Assembly (NCBI RefSeq): GCF_043290135.1
Contig: NC_134710.1
Span: 5,581,821 to 5,645,820 of the forward strand
DNA length: 64,000 bases
Source of the DNA: Rhipicephalus microplus
Taxonomy: Eukaryota > Arthropoda > Arachnida > Ixodida > Ixodidae
Direction: 5' to 3'
Shown here: piece by piece, positions 34,601 through 47,133 of the stretch
How positions within the stretch are numbered: the first letter of the stretch is position 1
How the letters are laid out: each line of letters begins with the position of its first letter
Notes under the pieces: model-generated
Seen by the model: the letters and a program-made list of their open reading frames with translations, nothing else
Database searches by the model: none
What the model was told of the DNA's origin: nothing
Position numbers and translations under genes: made by a program

Positions 34601-37431
34601 CTTTCCCTTATTTATTAACGAGGGTCTCGTACTGGCAGACTTGGTGCCTTTAGGTTGTATACGAAGGACTATCGGTGAGCTGACAGCTCATAATAGGTTC
34701 ACGTGCTACGTGACGCAAAACTATGATCTCCTCTATAAACTTACGGCCTGCTCACCGTCGCCACCCCTACGGAGACGTATGGTCCTAAAATTGGCGCGTA
34801 TGGACGAGAAATGCTGCCAGGTGACGCTACGACTTACTCCCATAGCACACGCACGAACGTCATGGTGACTCGTGTGTGCGCGTTCCTTTCAATGTTTTTC
34901 TGTGTTTCCAACGCGCGGATCGATCAATTCATAGATGAAACTTCTCGAAGCAACATTTCAGCTCTATGTCTGAGCAACAGGCAACAGCTAACCATAAAAA
35001 AAATGGGCCCGTATCTGCGTGTTTCACTGCAGATGTCGTCGAAAAACGATAGTCTTGCATGTGGAGAGTGAACAAAACGTTTGTTTAATGTTCTGCGTGA
35101 TTAAACCTGTGAATTGTATTCTGGAAGAGCTGCGTTAGAGAGGCTCGATCCGTGCAGTGAAGGCGAACGAGCGCATCGAGGCACGTTAGGATAACTATAC
35201 TTGGCCCCTACGGGACCACAGTAGCGCATAGGTCCACGATTTCACCTGGCTAGCAACCAGCTATGCGGCGAAGTCGCCCTCTGTTTTTGCAAACAACACC
35301 CCTGCCGTGTTTTTTTGTTTTTTTTTTTCCTGAGTTGCATGTTGACCTATTTCGCTTGCGTCCTCCACGCACTGTTTGCAGTGCTTAAACACCGCTTTTC
35401 TGCCCGGTTGCCAACAAAGTGCAACGTAAGAGCTGACTAAATATAGCATGGTGAAAAAAAAAAAACTCCTTTTTCTTCAGCGTGTGGCGAAGAGTGCAGA
35501 GCGAATATCTTTAACTTCTTTTGTCTTGCGACATTCACATTTTGCAATTTTTTTTGGAATTTTTGACTGGATAACGAGTGGGAGCATTCAGTATTCAAGT
35601 TACGCTGGTGAAATGCGACATTCGTTGACCTTGACGGTACATGAACTTACCCGATTTATCTCGGTGAATAGAACTCAATGAATAGTTACTCATTTATAAC
35701 TCAATGAATATAACTCAATGAAGAGTTATGCCTTAGGCTTTTGAAGTGTATAAAAGCATAATGGCGTACCATTTGCACAATTCGCCTTTTGTGACGCCGG
35801 TTGTTACTTCATCATTTTAAAACGATTTATTACACATGCAAACGCAAATTCTTACCCGACATGCAGCCTACATCAAGTCATTTCACAGCTCAGCTCCAAG
35901 TTTTGGCGTAGCTTTGCGGTAGAGTACTGGACTGCCACCCAAGAGACTCGGGTCGAATTCCCAAATACGACACGTATATTTTCATGTAGGTCTTTTTATT
36001 CTTTTAATTTTGTGCGATAGTGGTCAAGACACCGGCGGTGGCGAACATCTTTGGCGCCGGAATATGCCCTTGTGATCTCATAAGAGCTCTCGCTGTAAAA
36101 TTAAGCGAATTCAACAATTGCGCCTTTTTAGCTACGTCAGTGGCCAATAAGTATACTTCCTTTTCATGAAAGTAGGTAATCAGGCTCCGTTTGAACGGAT
36201 ATGAATGCGCAACAAAGAACAGTGCAGTTCTGTTTTAGCATGTACACTGCAAACGAAGGAGCACTCAGCCGCTGGTAAAACTGCTAAAACGTCTTTTACC
36301 AGTTTACCCAGTCATTGTAGCATTCCAATGGCTGTGATGGTAGAACTGCAGACCTAGTGCGCACACAGAGCTGAGCCGCAACATGCATCCACGAACCACG
36401 TTCAAAAAAAGTGCGAAGACCAGCAGGATTTGCTTTGAACTTCACTGGCGATGATTCGTGCCAATTCCACAGTGGCTTCGGAATGTACAAAATTAGCCTG
36501 AGTGTCAGCTTCTTCGGAATGCGTGGTTGCTGGCGGCACAGGCGGCATTGGAAAACTGTGGCGCTACTCGGGTTGCATAGGGACCATATACAGTTACTCT
36601 AAGGCACGTTAGACACTAGCGCCATCTGGCAGTTATCTTCAAAAAACGAAGGAAGGCGTGAACGCCCGCGGAGAAAGATGCGCGCCTGTCTCGGAGGCGA
36701 TAAGGAGTAGAACGCAAAGCGATGGGCAGGTGCCATCACAGTGTCGTGTTAGCAAAGTGTTGGAAACACTTGTGTTTTTTAGCATCGCGTTGCACTGTCA
36801 GCGCAAAGTGTCAAACGCTACGGTCCTTAGAATTACTTGTGTGTGCCTTCTCTAGTGCAAAGGAACACACATAAAACATCTATGTGTTGCTATTGTGCCT
36901 CAGATATGTGGAATAATTGCTTTTTAATCGACAATCATACAAGTATTAACGCTGACACTTGAGCAACATTTGTGGGTGCTGCAGATAGGGTTGGCCATTT
37001 GAGGTATAGTTTGGTGCCTTTATGGGGATTATTATCACGGACAAACAGGAATATCTACCAGGAGACGAAAATTTTGGTGTCGAAGGTTCCCAAGAAAGAC
37101 TATCGTCTTTAAAAAAACGAGCGAACGCACACACGCACCTGCGGAAGAGCGGTTTGAAGGCTGCAGCAATGGGGGTATGTTGTGGCGCCATGGCGTGCTG
37201 CATAAATGCATGCTGTGCCACTTTAGAGAACTAAGAAAACAAACAACCAAAAGCAAATATGGCGGGACGGGGAGGCGTGGCATGAGAAGGTCGTAAGTTA
37301 ATAGAGAAGGTCGTGCGTCAGACAGGCTCATAAAGATTGTACCACACACGCCACCATGGCTACTGGTGGCGCTTACTGACACTCCCAAGTTTAATTCTTG
37401 TATATGCCCCATAAAGTGGCTGGGGGGATAG
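34601..37431. other. Intergenic, no gene recognised
   Basis: Contains one tRNA-like stretch (35,903) and a short run of near-repeats AACTCAATGAATA (35,667-35,725). Open frames here carry no recognised domain. Confidence 0.4.
35903..35972 (+). mobile_element. Degenerate tRNA-like stretch
   Basis: GGCGTAGCTTTGCGGTAGAG resembles an A-box arm and GGGTCGAATTC (35,950-35,960) a B-box; the acceptor stem does not pair well. Probably a SINE head or dead tRNA copy. Confidence 0.4.
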
Positions 37432-37618
37432 CCGCCGAGGTAGCTCAGTTGGTAAAACATCGAACGCGGTATTTGAAGGTCACAAGCTCCGTTCCTGGCC
37501 ATGGCAAGAAATCTTTTCACCCGCTTTTATTTCTTCACACTTGCATCACAATTTGGTCTAACAACTTCCCTTATACTTTTTTGGTAATATTGTCTGTTAG
37601 GTGTCAATATTATTCGAC
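37432..37618 (+). mobile_element. tRNA-derived SINE (second family)
   Basis: Begins GCCGAGGTAGCTCAGTTGGT, a clear tRNA A-box head, with a degenerate B-box near 37,483. The pyrimidine-rich body ends TTGTCTGTTAGGTGTCAATA. The 3' part recurs at 34.4-34.6 kb. Confidence 0.7.
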
Positions 37619-38095
37619 ATGCTCCGGCGGGGCCTCCCAGTTGCTCTGCGTGGTACCACAGAGCGATGGCGACGGCTTCAACCACCCTTTCGATCCTGGA
37701 ACCAGTTCGTCGCAGCATTCCGGGAGGAGTTCCTACCGGTCGCTTACGAATACTGTATCAGGTGTGAGCTTGACACCCAATCGCAACACCCAGAGGAGGG
37801 TCTGCGAATTTATGTTCTGGCTATGCAGACGCTCTTCCGTCGGGTGGACCCCACTGCACCTGAGACCCTTAAGGTCTCGCATGTTATTTGGCGATGCCAT
37901 CCCCGTTTTCACCTACACCCGTTGAGCCACTCTTTTTTATTCCTGGAGGTGCTTGCTCGCTTTGCTCAGAAAGTGCCAAGCCGTCTACACCGACCGTACC
38001 CATCGTCACGGAGGAGGGAGGTGAGCTCCGTAGAGGCAAGGCAGGGGCTTGTTGATGTCGACAGGATTCATGAAATGCTGCTGATGATGGAGTGA
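37601..38095 (+). pseudogene. Gag-like domain ORF
   Basis: A 164-codon frame whose residues 26-90 look like the Retrotrans_gag helical core: FRSWNQFVAAFREEFLPVAY, then GLRIYVLAMQTLFRRVDPTA and later CHPRFHLHP and LEVLARFAQ. The start overlaps the 3' end of the SINE, so the true N-terminus is lost. It runs straight into the coiled-coil frame at 38,092 (4-base overlap). No LTR, protease or RT is visible nearby, unlike the gypsy elements elsewhere in the window. Either a gag remnant or the N-terminus of a gag-derived gene. Confidence 0.55.
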
Positions 38096-40480
38096 ACGCT
38101 GACGCAAGGTGGCACGTTGAAGCGACGCGAGACAGCCCCGCGGATCGAGTGAGGGCAGCGATCATTAATGTTGTCACAAAGTCCCGGGATGACGAAGAAG
38201 CATACGAGAAGAAAAGGAAGAATATGAGGAGTACGAGTAAGAAACCGAGAGTAACGCAACGCAGGAACACGGCAAAAACACCTGAGGAATCGGAGTCTGG
38301 CACCGACGTGGTCCACTCTCGCGACATTGAGAGGGACAAGGCCGCTGTTGAACAGTATGCAAAATGCTCCGCCGAAATGGTGGTCCTTATCGACAGGAAC
38401 GCCGAGGAGGTCTCGAAACTCTCCTTCACACTCTAGGAGGAGCAGAAAAATACTGAATCACTCCAAAGAGCATTCAACTCTCTAAAGAAGAAAAGCGATG
38501 AGATTGTAAACGTTGCAGAGAGGTTCGGGGGGGGGGGGCAGCTCAGACTCGGCATTCGACCCGATCATCACAATTCGACGACTTGCGGAAGAGAATGTGG
38601 CACTGTGACGGGAGGCTGAGTCCGCGAAAGCTGAGTACGAGAAGCTGCTCTCTGAGGAGAAGGCAAGGCTGGAATACATAGGGGAGGCCACCCGCACCGA
38701 GTACGAGTCCACGTTGCAGAATCTCAGCGAGAAGCTTCTGGAGACCGAGGCCGAGCACATGAGGCGTGTAGAAGAACTGCTACCGAGCCAGGAACAGTAC
38801 CAGGAAGAAGTGGAGTTGAAAGACGAAGAGCTGCTTCAAGCACGAAGTGGACCAGTACGCTGACACGCCGGGCTCCTAGAGGCTCGAGTACGACCAGGAG
38901 TTGGAGAACATCGAGAGGAAGCTGGAGGTCAGGCATGCCGCAGAGATGGAGGCACTGAAGTCGGAGCACAGCGCCAACATAGAGGTGCTGAGAGAGAGCC
39001 TGCAACAAGAGCTGCAGCAGGTCAAGGCCGGCTACGTGGAAGAGCAGCGGAAGCTACGCAGAAGCCTCAAGACCGAGCACAACTTTGTGTCTAATTCGCA
39101 GAAGGCACAGTTCCGGCAGGCGCTGGAGGCCCTGAAGAATACACACAAAGCACATTTTGAGAAGATGAAGTAACAGCATGGGAGCGTCGTGGAACAACTG
39201 ACCAAAGAAAGAGCGCAGGTGGAACAGCGCATGGCTTAGGAGAAGGCGTCTGCCATCAAGGTTATGAGAAGAAAGCTGGAGTTTGTAGACACCGCTAGGA
39301 TAGAGTGTGCCACAACAGTCAAGCGGCTGCATGACGAATTCGTGAAGGCGGAGCAGCATCAGTGCTCCTTGTGTCAACGCCACGAGAAAGACCCACCAAG
39401 GGAGGAGGAAATGGTTGCGGTGACAACCAGTCATTATACGGCAGAAAGGCCTGTGACGGCTGTGTCACTCGATAGCTTAGACGAAAAGCTTCCTGAAGGA
39501 AAAGCCGAGAAAAAAACCGTTTCGGAAGCACTTGAGTCAATATATCACTCCACCGCTTCTGTTGCGGAAAATAGGGAGCCCTCGGCAGAATGGTTGGACA
39601 TTTCCGTAGAAGACATTCTGTACGAGCTGTCTGAACTGATGAAACAGCTGAGGAGCCACAGTGCCATTGTGGACAAACTGCAGGCTGAAAAATAAGACTT
39701 CCAGGACTCTTTGGAGAGAGCGACAAAAAGGGTGGAAAATTTTGAAGTAGGCACCAGCGGCCAACGCGAATAATTTAACAGGTGTGTGTGCCCTGGAGCA
39801 CAAAGTGGCTGTCCTCGAGGTCCGAAACTACGTCGAGAAAGGCGATGAATAGCAATCTGGCTACCACATTAGCGAGAGTGGAGATGTTAGTGCCAGAAGC
39901 ATTAGCAGTCAGAGCCTCTGTGGGGATGTCACGCTTCCATGGCTGCTGAGCTCGCCAGCGTTCAATCACTACTACGTGACGAAGTGGCCACCACCTAGAC
40001 GTCAGAGGTCCGGGTGGCAAGAACAGTAGAAGGTACAGCCAGATGCGTACTACGACCACGGCACTGTGCAAGAATGTCTGCACTAGGGAGTCTACTTCAA
40101 ACACTTTGGGCCAGCTAGCTTGGTGGGACCGGATTTGCACCAGGAGCATTGGCTTCCCGTCATGTCGCCACCGAAGAACGTGCTGATTAAACTGACTGGG
40201 ACAAGTAAGCCTCCGTCTTCAGGCCACGGCGGAGATGGCACCCCTACACGAGTCAGCGACTGCGATGTCTGGCAGCCCATGAGGTATATCGACGTGTCAC
40301 TTGACTCTCTAGACATGGGGTATGTGCACCACGTGCGGTCCGCCGCGGCCAAGGATAGCCCCTCCATCTATGCCGCATCTCCTCTCCGCATTTTACGAGG
40401 GGAAGGGGCAGTACGGGAGCGGCCGCCGACCGACCATAGGAGAAGGAAGAGGAAGACGACAATCTGGTGTGCGCGGTGAG
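38092..40480 (+). pseudogene. Intronless coiled-coil reading frame, unknown family
   Basis: A string of open frames without intron signals encodes mostly charged helical protein. Blocks are RDIERDKAAVEQYAKCSAEM (38,092-38,436), AKAEYEKLLSEEKARLEY and NLSEKLLETEAEHMRRVEEL (about 38,620-38,790), and ERKLEVRHAAEMEALKSEHS onward (38,901-39,173). The region 39,264-39,695 ends with DISVEDILYELSELMKQLRS. It is interrupted by stops (38,434, 38,608, 39,171, 39,693 and others) and by a frame change at a 12-G run (38,527-38,538). The last part (40,120-40,480) is Pro/Ser/Arg rich, followed by AATAAA at about 40,530. Family unknown; probably a retrocopy or a retroelement-borne gene. Confidence 0.5.
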
Positions 40481-40602
40481 GCAGGTGGCAGGGGCTGGCA
40501 GTGGGCAGTGGTGGCCCAAGTTTCGGTGAATAAAAAAGGTGCCCCCTGGTCGGGCTCCGCGTCTTCCCTGCGGGGTTCTGGGCCCAGCGGCCTCACAATC
40601 TC

Positions 40603-40740
<138 letters not shown>

Positions 40741-41050
40741 TAAATACTGCATTCTGTACGTTTCTCGCCTTCGTTGTTTCAACCTAGTATATTTTTCTAT
40801 GGTGTATAAAAATCAAAAGAAAAAAATGGGAGATCCAACACCCAGTAGGAATCGATTATATGCAAAACACGATTGAGGAGGGTTGATAAGTAACTTTAAA
40901 ATCAGCACAACGTTACGAAAAGCACGGATCTAGTACGCAGTAAACACAATAGAAATGTTATGCGCAGCCAGGTATCTAGATAAGATGCAAGTATGTTGTT
41001 TATAGTCACGTAGCGCATGTACATTTTGCCGTATATGACTTCCATGTCAC

Positions 41051-42492
41051 TGTGACGTCCCCGCAAACACGGAATGAACCCCAGTCCTTTCAAAATGTTT
41101 ACGTTCATTTCTTAAACCCACGCATTAAAAAATGAAAAGAAAACCTTCGGGGTAATGAATTTGCATTCCGGAGTGGAGTACTTGAAAGGATCCTGTCGAC
41201 TGTTCTCGCGGCCCCCACCCCCACCCCCGCGCAAACACGAGGACCGGGCGGTGCCTTGTTGTCTACAGACAGTGTGACAGTGTACGGTGGCAATACTCCG
41301 CGCGCACCCTTCAGATTTTTGCCATGGGGGCGCAGCAGAGCATCTTTTGTTGGTTCGGTAAATGCGACCCTACTGCAGCGCCTGTGCCGAGCCCGGCCTG
41401 ACTTTCCGTCAGCCTCCGCGGCTCCAGGGCTTAATACTGCGTTCTGCGCCGATGGCCACCCGCGGCGTTGAATGACGAAGAAGCAGCAGCTGTGGAGAAT
41501 TTCGCGGGAGACACTGAGCGGCATGGAGACGTTGAGACTCGGTCTGGACATCGGATCACCGGGTGCCAGAAACCGGGGCAATTGGTTCGGCTGAAAACAT
41601 TTCGGCACAACACTGCAAACTCCGGACGTTGGCCATTACAGACGACACACTTTGACTATTGTTCACCCGTAATTCACGTGTCTTGGGACAGCTCGCCCAT
41701 CTCTCTCTCTGAGGCCTGAGTTTGTACATTGTTACTTGCTCGGCTTTGTTTGGGAGAGGGTTTTCCACTGGTGTGGGCCACGGGGGCGGCCATCGAAGAT
41801 GATACACTCCGACTGACAAGAAAATATGCCGCGTCGATAGTGCTGATTGGTTTGGTGCCCCGGTAGGGCGGAGTCGGAGCCCGAGAAAAGTGGCCACGTG
41901 TCAAGGAAGGGGGGAGGCGAGGAGAGTTATTCCCAGGGCAGAAAAAGAAGTACACGGTGACGGAAGGGGGCAGATCAGACCTCGACGCCAAGAACCAACC
42001 TTGGGCCCCGACTCGAGCAGCCAACTCCGAGACCCCGACTACATGGACATTCTGTAAGACGAACTTCACCTCCCTTACTTAAACGAGCTTTGCGGGAAGG
42101 GATCCGGCATATTGGGACATAGCGCAGTTTTATTAAATAATGACTTTATCATTTGTGTCGTCATGTGTTTACTCTGTATTGAGGCACCCTTGTATTGTCC
42201 CCGTTATTTCGCTTATGTATCCTGTGTCGCGAGTATTTGCTGATGCGTTGCAATTTCGTGTAACAGAGATGTCGTTCACGGAGAGTATGTGTGTACGCCA
42301 TTCGCACTTGCTATTCAATTAAATGCACCCATGATTAAGATAAGATCATGACGTTTCTTACTTCCCGGCCCCAGCACGAATCCCTGTATGTGGAAAGTGA
42401 TTAAGACACGTAGCCAAGAGGGAACCGGATAGAAAAGGGGTTGAGGGGTCTTCTCTCTCTTTGGCGATCGGTGGCGGAGCGGGGACGTCTCA
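41051..42492 (+). repeat. 5' LTR of gypsy element 2
   Basis: Direct repeat of 48,704-50,109. Contains an antisense open frame (41,608-41,105) also open in the other LTR. Confidence 0.93.
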
Positions 42493-42493
42493 A

Positions 42494-42512
42494 GTGGTGG
42501 CAGTGGTGGGAT
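42494..42512 (+). promoter_or_regulatory. Candidate primer binding site
   Basis: TGGTGGCAGTGGTGGGA lies 2-3 bases after the 5' LTR. The starting TGG fits a tRNA CCA end; the tRNA was not assigned. Confidence 0.45.
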
Positions 42513-42570
42513 TACTGCTGGGGCAATGGTGCGAGATTTCGCCCTCGTATTAGGGAAGGAGAGACGGCAC

Positions 42571-43478
42571 GATGAATGAACAGGCTACGCAGGTGGCTCA
42601 TGGGGGCGCGCTAGGAATGAGCACTTTGGTGTTAGCATGGTTCCCTCGTTATAGGAGACGCTGCAGGTCCAAACAGTAGGGACTTCCTGATAATTTTAGA
42701 ACAGGTTGGTAGAATGAGGGGATGGCAAGACAGGCAACTCATTGTCATTGCGCGAAGTAAGATGCTAGGCACCACACATTATTTCGCGTGGAGAGACGAT
42801 GGTGTCACCGCAGCGTCAACATTCCCTGAGTTCAGAGCTTTGGCCCTCGAGTGGTTCGACACGGAACACCTTGGCAGCAAGGTAGAGAGGTTTAGGAACG
42901 CTAGACAAAACGCAGAAGAGGAAGCGTGCTCGTTCGCAAATCGCGTACGAGTGCTTAGGACTGCCAACCTGGCTAGCTCCAGTGGCGAAGAGCCTGCGAA
43001 AACTCAGCTGCGCCGCGAAATTGTGACCGAGCAAATGCTGTCGCAGTTTCTAACTGGCTTAAGGGATCCGGTCCGCAGATTTGTTTTGTCTTGCGACGCC
43101 AAATCATTCGATGAGGCTATTGACGTAGCAGCTAGGGAAGAACTTAACGAAAAACTTTCACGGAGCTCCTCGCTACCCGTTCGGCATGTCAACGAAAACG
43201 CGAATGCGCACGAAATACGCAGCCACCTTGACCGCCTGGAAAAGCTCCTAGAATAGAGTTTGAGGTCACGCGACCCCGTCGGAGAGGATGGACAAAGAAA
43301 CGCAAGGCGGCCCCCTTTTTCCGGTCGATGTTTTAACTGCGATGGTTTTGGCCATTTCTGGCGAGAATGCGACCGGTACCGACGACGCCGACCGTGGAAC
43401 ACGCGTGGTGATCGCCGTACGCCGGAAAACCGTGGCGACGAGGAGACGACGCCGAAGTCGGCGGTTCAGGAAAACTAG
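42571..43478 (+). pseudogene. Gypsy 2 gag with zinc knuckle
   Basis: A short N-terminal piece (from ATG 42,571) and a longer frame (42,714-43,256) give the gag helical region: FPEFRALALEWFDTEHLGSK, ANRVRVLRTAN, EQMLSQFLTGLRDPVRRFVL. An in-frame TAG at 43,254 separates it from the nucleocapsid (to 43,478), which has a CCHC knuckle CFNCDGFGHFWREC followed by Arg-rich sequence. Part of the N-terminal half seems deleted around 42,660-42,710. Confidence 0.8.
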
Positions 43479-43522
43479 GTGCGGCCTCTTCTGGTAACCA
43501 TGACAGGTGGAGGTCAATAGCA

Positions 43523-45123
43523 GTGGTAGACTTTTGCGGGGAGAGAAATCCGGTCATTGAGTGTTCCGTGGGGAAGGGTACGCTGAAGCTGTTGGTAGAT
43601 ACGGGATCAAAGGTGAGCCTCGTGAAGAGCTGTGCACTGGGAGGAATAGATGAGAGGTGGCAGGAGACATTGCAGAAAAAGGATAGTGAAAAGTCCCTCG
43701 TTGTCATAACTGGTGACCCTATGCACACACCTTCGGCCGTTTTAGAGTATCCGCGAAAATGAAAGAAACCACGTTTGAGGCAAAATTTTTCATTAGTGGA
43801 GGTGGACTGTCATTACAGGCATATGGTATAATTGGTGAAGACATTCTAGTAGAACAAGATGCCAACCTCCTGCTGAGTGAGGGGTGCCCGAGAATAGGCA
43901 ACGAGCGTGTCCCATTTACCGATTGGGTTGGAAAGCCCAGGCCAGCCGAAAAATCTAGTTCCGGCGAAATGAACCACCGTCCACTGAGGCCGCATAAGGT
44001 TAATGTTGTCTCCCTGATCGAAGATGCTACTCTCCCGCCACTAAGCGAGTGCGTGCTGGCAGGTCGGGCTCACACGCTGGTGCCCCCAGGCGAAACCAAG
44101 GTTGTCGAGGTCAATGGCCTAGAAACAAACGGATTAACTGCAGTACCTACCTTGACAACCACACGGAAAGACGGCGTATTGTCCATAAGGGTGGCAAACC
44201 TAACATTCAAGGAGATCCACCTCCCTAAGAATAAAGTGGTCAGCTCCTTGGTTGACACGGAAGCCTACCACGTGGTCGCGATGGTTGGTGGAGCAGGAGG
44301 AAACCCCGTTGACGAAGGGGATCTGTTGAAGATGTTCGATCTGTCGCACGTCGACGGAAAGGAGAGACAAATGATGGAGAGCATGATAGTGCAGAATCAG
44401 TCAATATTCTCAACAGGAACAACAGACTTGGGGCAATGCGTAGCTATCAAGCATAGGATTCACACTGGAGGGGTGGCACCTGTATATCGCCGGGCATACA
44501 GGATCCCTTTCGCGCGCAAAGAAATGGAAAAACAGGTAGACAGCTTACTGGAAGCCGAAATAATTCAGCACTCCACCTCCGGCTGGGGAGCACCCGCACT
44601 GCTGGTCGAGAAGCCAGACGGGTCGTACCGATTTGTCGTCGATTACAGGGACCTCAACAAAGTTACCTGCATTGACCCATATCCGCTGCCCAATGTCCAC
44701 AAAACACTCGCCCAACTGGGGAAGGCGAGATATTTCACGGTCGTGGATATGGCCAGCGGGTACTGGCAAATTGAGATGGAGCCTGGTGATAGAGAAAAAA
44801 TGGCCTTCAACACCCCCTCCACTCATTACGAGTGGAACCGAATGCCCATGGGGCTGGTAAAGAGTGCGGCCATCTGGAAGAGAACCGCAGATGTGATCCT
44901 CGCAGGCCTACTCGGCAAACTTTGCCACGTGTACTTAAACAACATCATAATATACAGCGAGACGTTGGAGGACCATCTGCGGGACGTCGGTGAGGTATTT
45001 TCGGGAGTGCGAGCGGCTGGCTTGAAACTGAAACCCGCTAAGTGCCAGTTCTTAAAGCCGAAGGTTAAATACTTGGACACATCGTGTCCGCGGAGGGCGT
45101 TCGCCCCGACCCGGCGAAGGTAG
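43523..45123 (+). pseudogene. Gypsy 2 protease and reverse transcriptase
   Basis: 43,523-43,762 holds the retropepsin (LLVDTGSKVSLV). A one-base shift in an A run near 43,756 leads to the RT frame (43,759-45,123), with VVDYRDLNKV, VVDMASGYWQIEM and GLVKSAAIW. At the catalytic site the sequence is VYLNNIIIYS (YLNN at 44,932-44,943) where the family has YLDD: both aspartates are asparagine (GAC to AAC). Even with a repaired frame the RT would be expected to be dead. Another shift at a G run near 45,075 leads to RNase H. Confidence 0.88.
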
Positions 45124-45800
45124 AGCACGTAAGGGATTTTCCACCACCTAGAAACAAGACCAAGGTGAGACAGTTCTTGGGACTCTTGTTTTATTACGGG
45201 AGGCAGGTTCCTTCATTTGTGGAAGTAGCGAAACCAATTACCCATCTCACCAGCAAGAGCCCATTCGAACGGAATGCAGGCACCCAGGCGGCATTCGAGC
45301 AACTGAAAACGCTGCTCGTAATGACACCTATCCTACGGTTTCCAGACTTCTCAAAACCGATTATTTTGACGACGGACGCGTCAAAATACGCTGTCGGAGC
45401 GGTGCTATCCCAAGTCCATGACGGACTTGAACACCCAGTGGCCTACGCAAGCCGCCAGCTTGATTCAGCGGAGCAGGAGTGCGGTGCCACTGAACAAGAG
45501 TGTTTAGCCGTCGTTTGGGCAGTGCGTCACTTTAGGTGTTACTTGTACGGTAGGAGTTTCCGGATTGTTACCGACTGTCAACCTCTCAGGTGGCTCATGA
45601 ACGTGAGGGACCCTAGCTCGAGACTGGCGTGCTAGAACGTACTCCTTCAGGAGTACAGCTTCGACATCGTACATCGCCCAGGAAAGCGGAACCAAAACGC
45701 CGATGCGCTGAGCCGTGTGGGGGTGGCGGGTGTGGTCGATTTCACGCCGTCGTCCGATGAGGCTCATTTCCGTGAGGAACAAAGTAGGATCAGACACCTC
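45084..45800 (+). pseudogene. Gypsy 2 RNase H and connection
   Basis: Continues the RT thumb (FPPPRNKTKVRQFLGLLFYY) into RNase H: LTTDASKYAVGAVL, VAYASRQLDSAEQECGATEQ, LYGRSFRIVTDCQPLRWL. A TAG at 45,633 breaks the frame; the end FDIVHRPGKRNQNADALSRV follows in frame. Confidence 0.85.
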
Positions 45801-45805
45801 AACAG

Positions 45806-47133
45806 GTGATTCAGCAATGCAAAAACTCCACAGACAACACCTGTAGGAGGTATAGGCTAGACAGCGCCGAACTATTGAGACTAAAGGCAGGAAGTACCGC
45901 AGACGTCGGGAAAATCGTCGTACCGAAATCGGTGGTCGGTGATCTTATGAGAGTACACCATGATTCACCTTGTGCCGGACACCTGGGAATAAGGAAAAGC
46001 CTGTCGCGATTGAAGAAGGTATTTTTTGGTTAGGGGTGAAAGCAGACGTGGTCAAATACTGTAGCAGGTGCGAGTCGTGTATTCTCCGAAAGATACCGAA
46101 GGGCCGAAAACAGGCTCCATTTCAAATATTCTCTGATGTACACGAGCCGTTTCAGAGAACTGCGATGAATATTGTGGGACCGCTGCCATGTACGACATCC
46201 GGAAATAGGTACATCTTGGTCTTTGTTGATCACTTGACTCGATTAGTGAAAACATTCACGCTGCCAGATCAGAGGGTGGACACGATCGCTAAGACATTCG
46301 TCGAGGGCGTAGTGTTGCGTTATGGCGCCCCGTTGCAACTCCTCACAGACCAGGGCACCAACTTCACTGGTAAACTCATGAGGGAGGTATGTGACGTGCT
46401 TGGTGGGAAGAGGTTACGAACGACCGCCTAACACCCGCAGTGTAACGGAGCTGTCGAACGCCTAAACCAAACACTCGTTAGGATCATGTCCCACTACGTG
46501 AGCGAGGACCAGCGGGATGGGGATAAGTTACTGCCGCTCGCGACTTTCGCCTATAATACCGCCATCCACGAAGGCACAAAAGACAGCCCTTACTACCTCT
46601 TGTTTGGCCGGGACCCCGTCGTGCCCGGGGTGGCTTTCTGTGAACCAAAGGAGCACTACGGCACACTCGATGACTACCGTGCGGAGCTAACACAGAGGCT
46701 TCAGCGAGCTCACAACATGGCTTCGTCCACGCTCCGTTCTGCGGTATAGTTGCGTAAAAAGAGGCTCGGACCTTCCCGCACGGACCCGAAATTTAAAGTT
46801 GGAGAGAGAGTTTATATCAGGGTCGGCGCGGTCGTGCGAGGACTGGCCAGGAAGTTAGCCACCAAATGGGTTGAACCATATCGCATCATTGAGCGCCTTT
46901 CGTCTGTCACCATGCGCGCGCGTAACATCAAAACGCGCGAAAGCAAGGTCATCCACGTAAACAGGCTGCGACGAGCGGATCCCTCGGGACGCGCCGAACT
47001 TGAGCAAAAAAGCCGACCAGAGTCCTCAACATGGTCATCCGGCAGTCCAGCCGTCGGGGCGGGTAACGCGAACATGCCTAACATACCCCCAGAACTGCTG
47101 CTGGAGATAATACTACAAGAGCAGCCGCAGTGA
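45806..47133 (+). pseudogene. Gypsy 2 integrase
   Basis: N-terminal zinc region (LMRVHHDSPCAGHLGIRKSL, then CSRCESCILRK) with a one-base shift at a T run near 46,024. The core shows VFVDHLTRLVK, LLTDQGTNFTG and NGAVERLNQTL, so D, D and E are present. A TAA at 46,429 and a TAG near 46,747 interrupt it. The C-terminus (KFKVGERVYIRVGAVVRG, KWVEPYRIIERLS, VIHVNRLRR) ends at 47,133. Confidence 0.87.
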
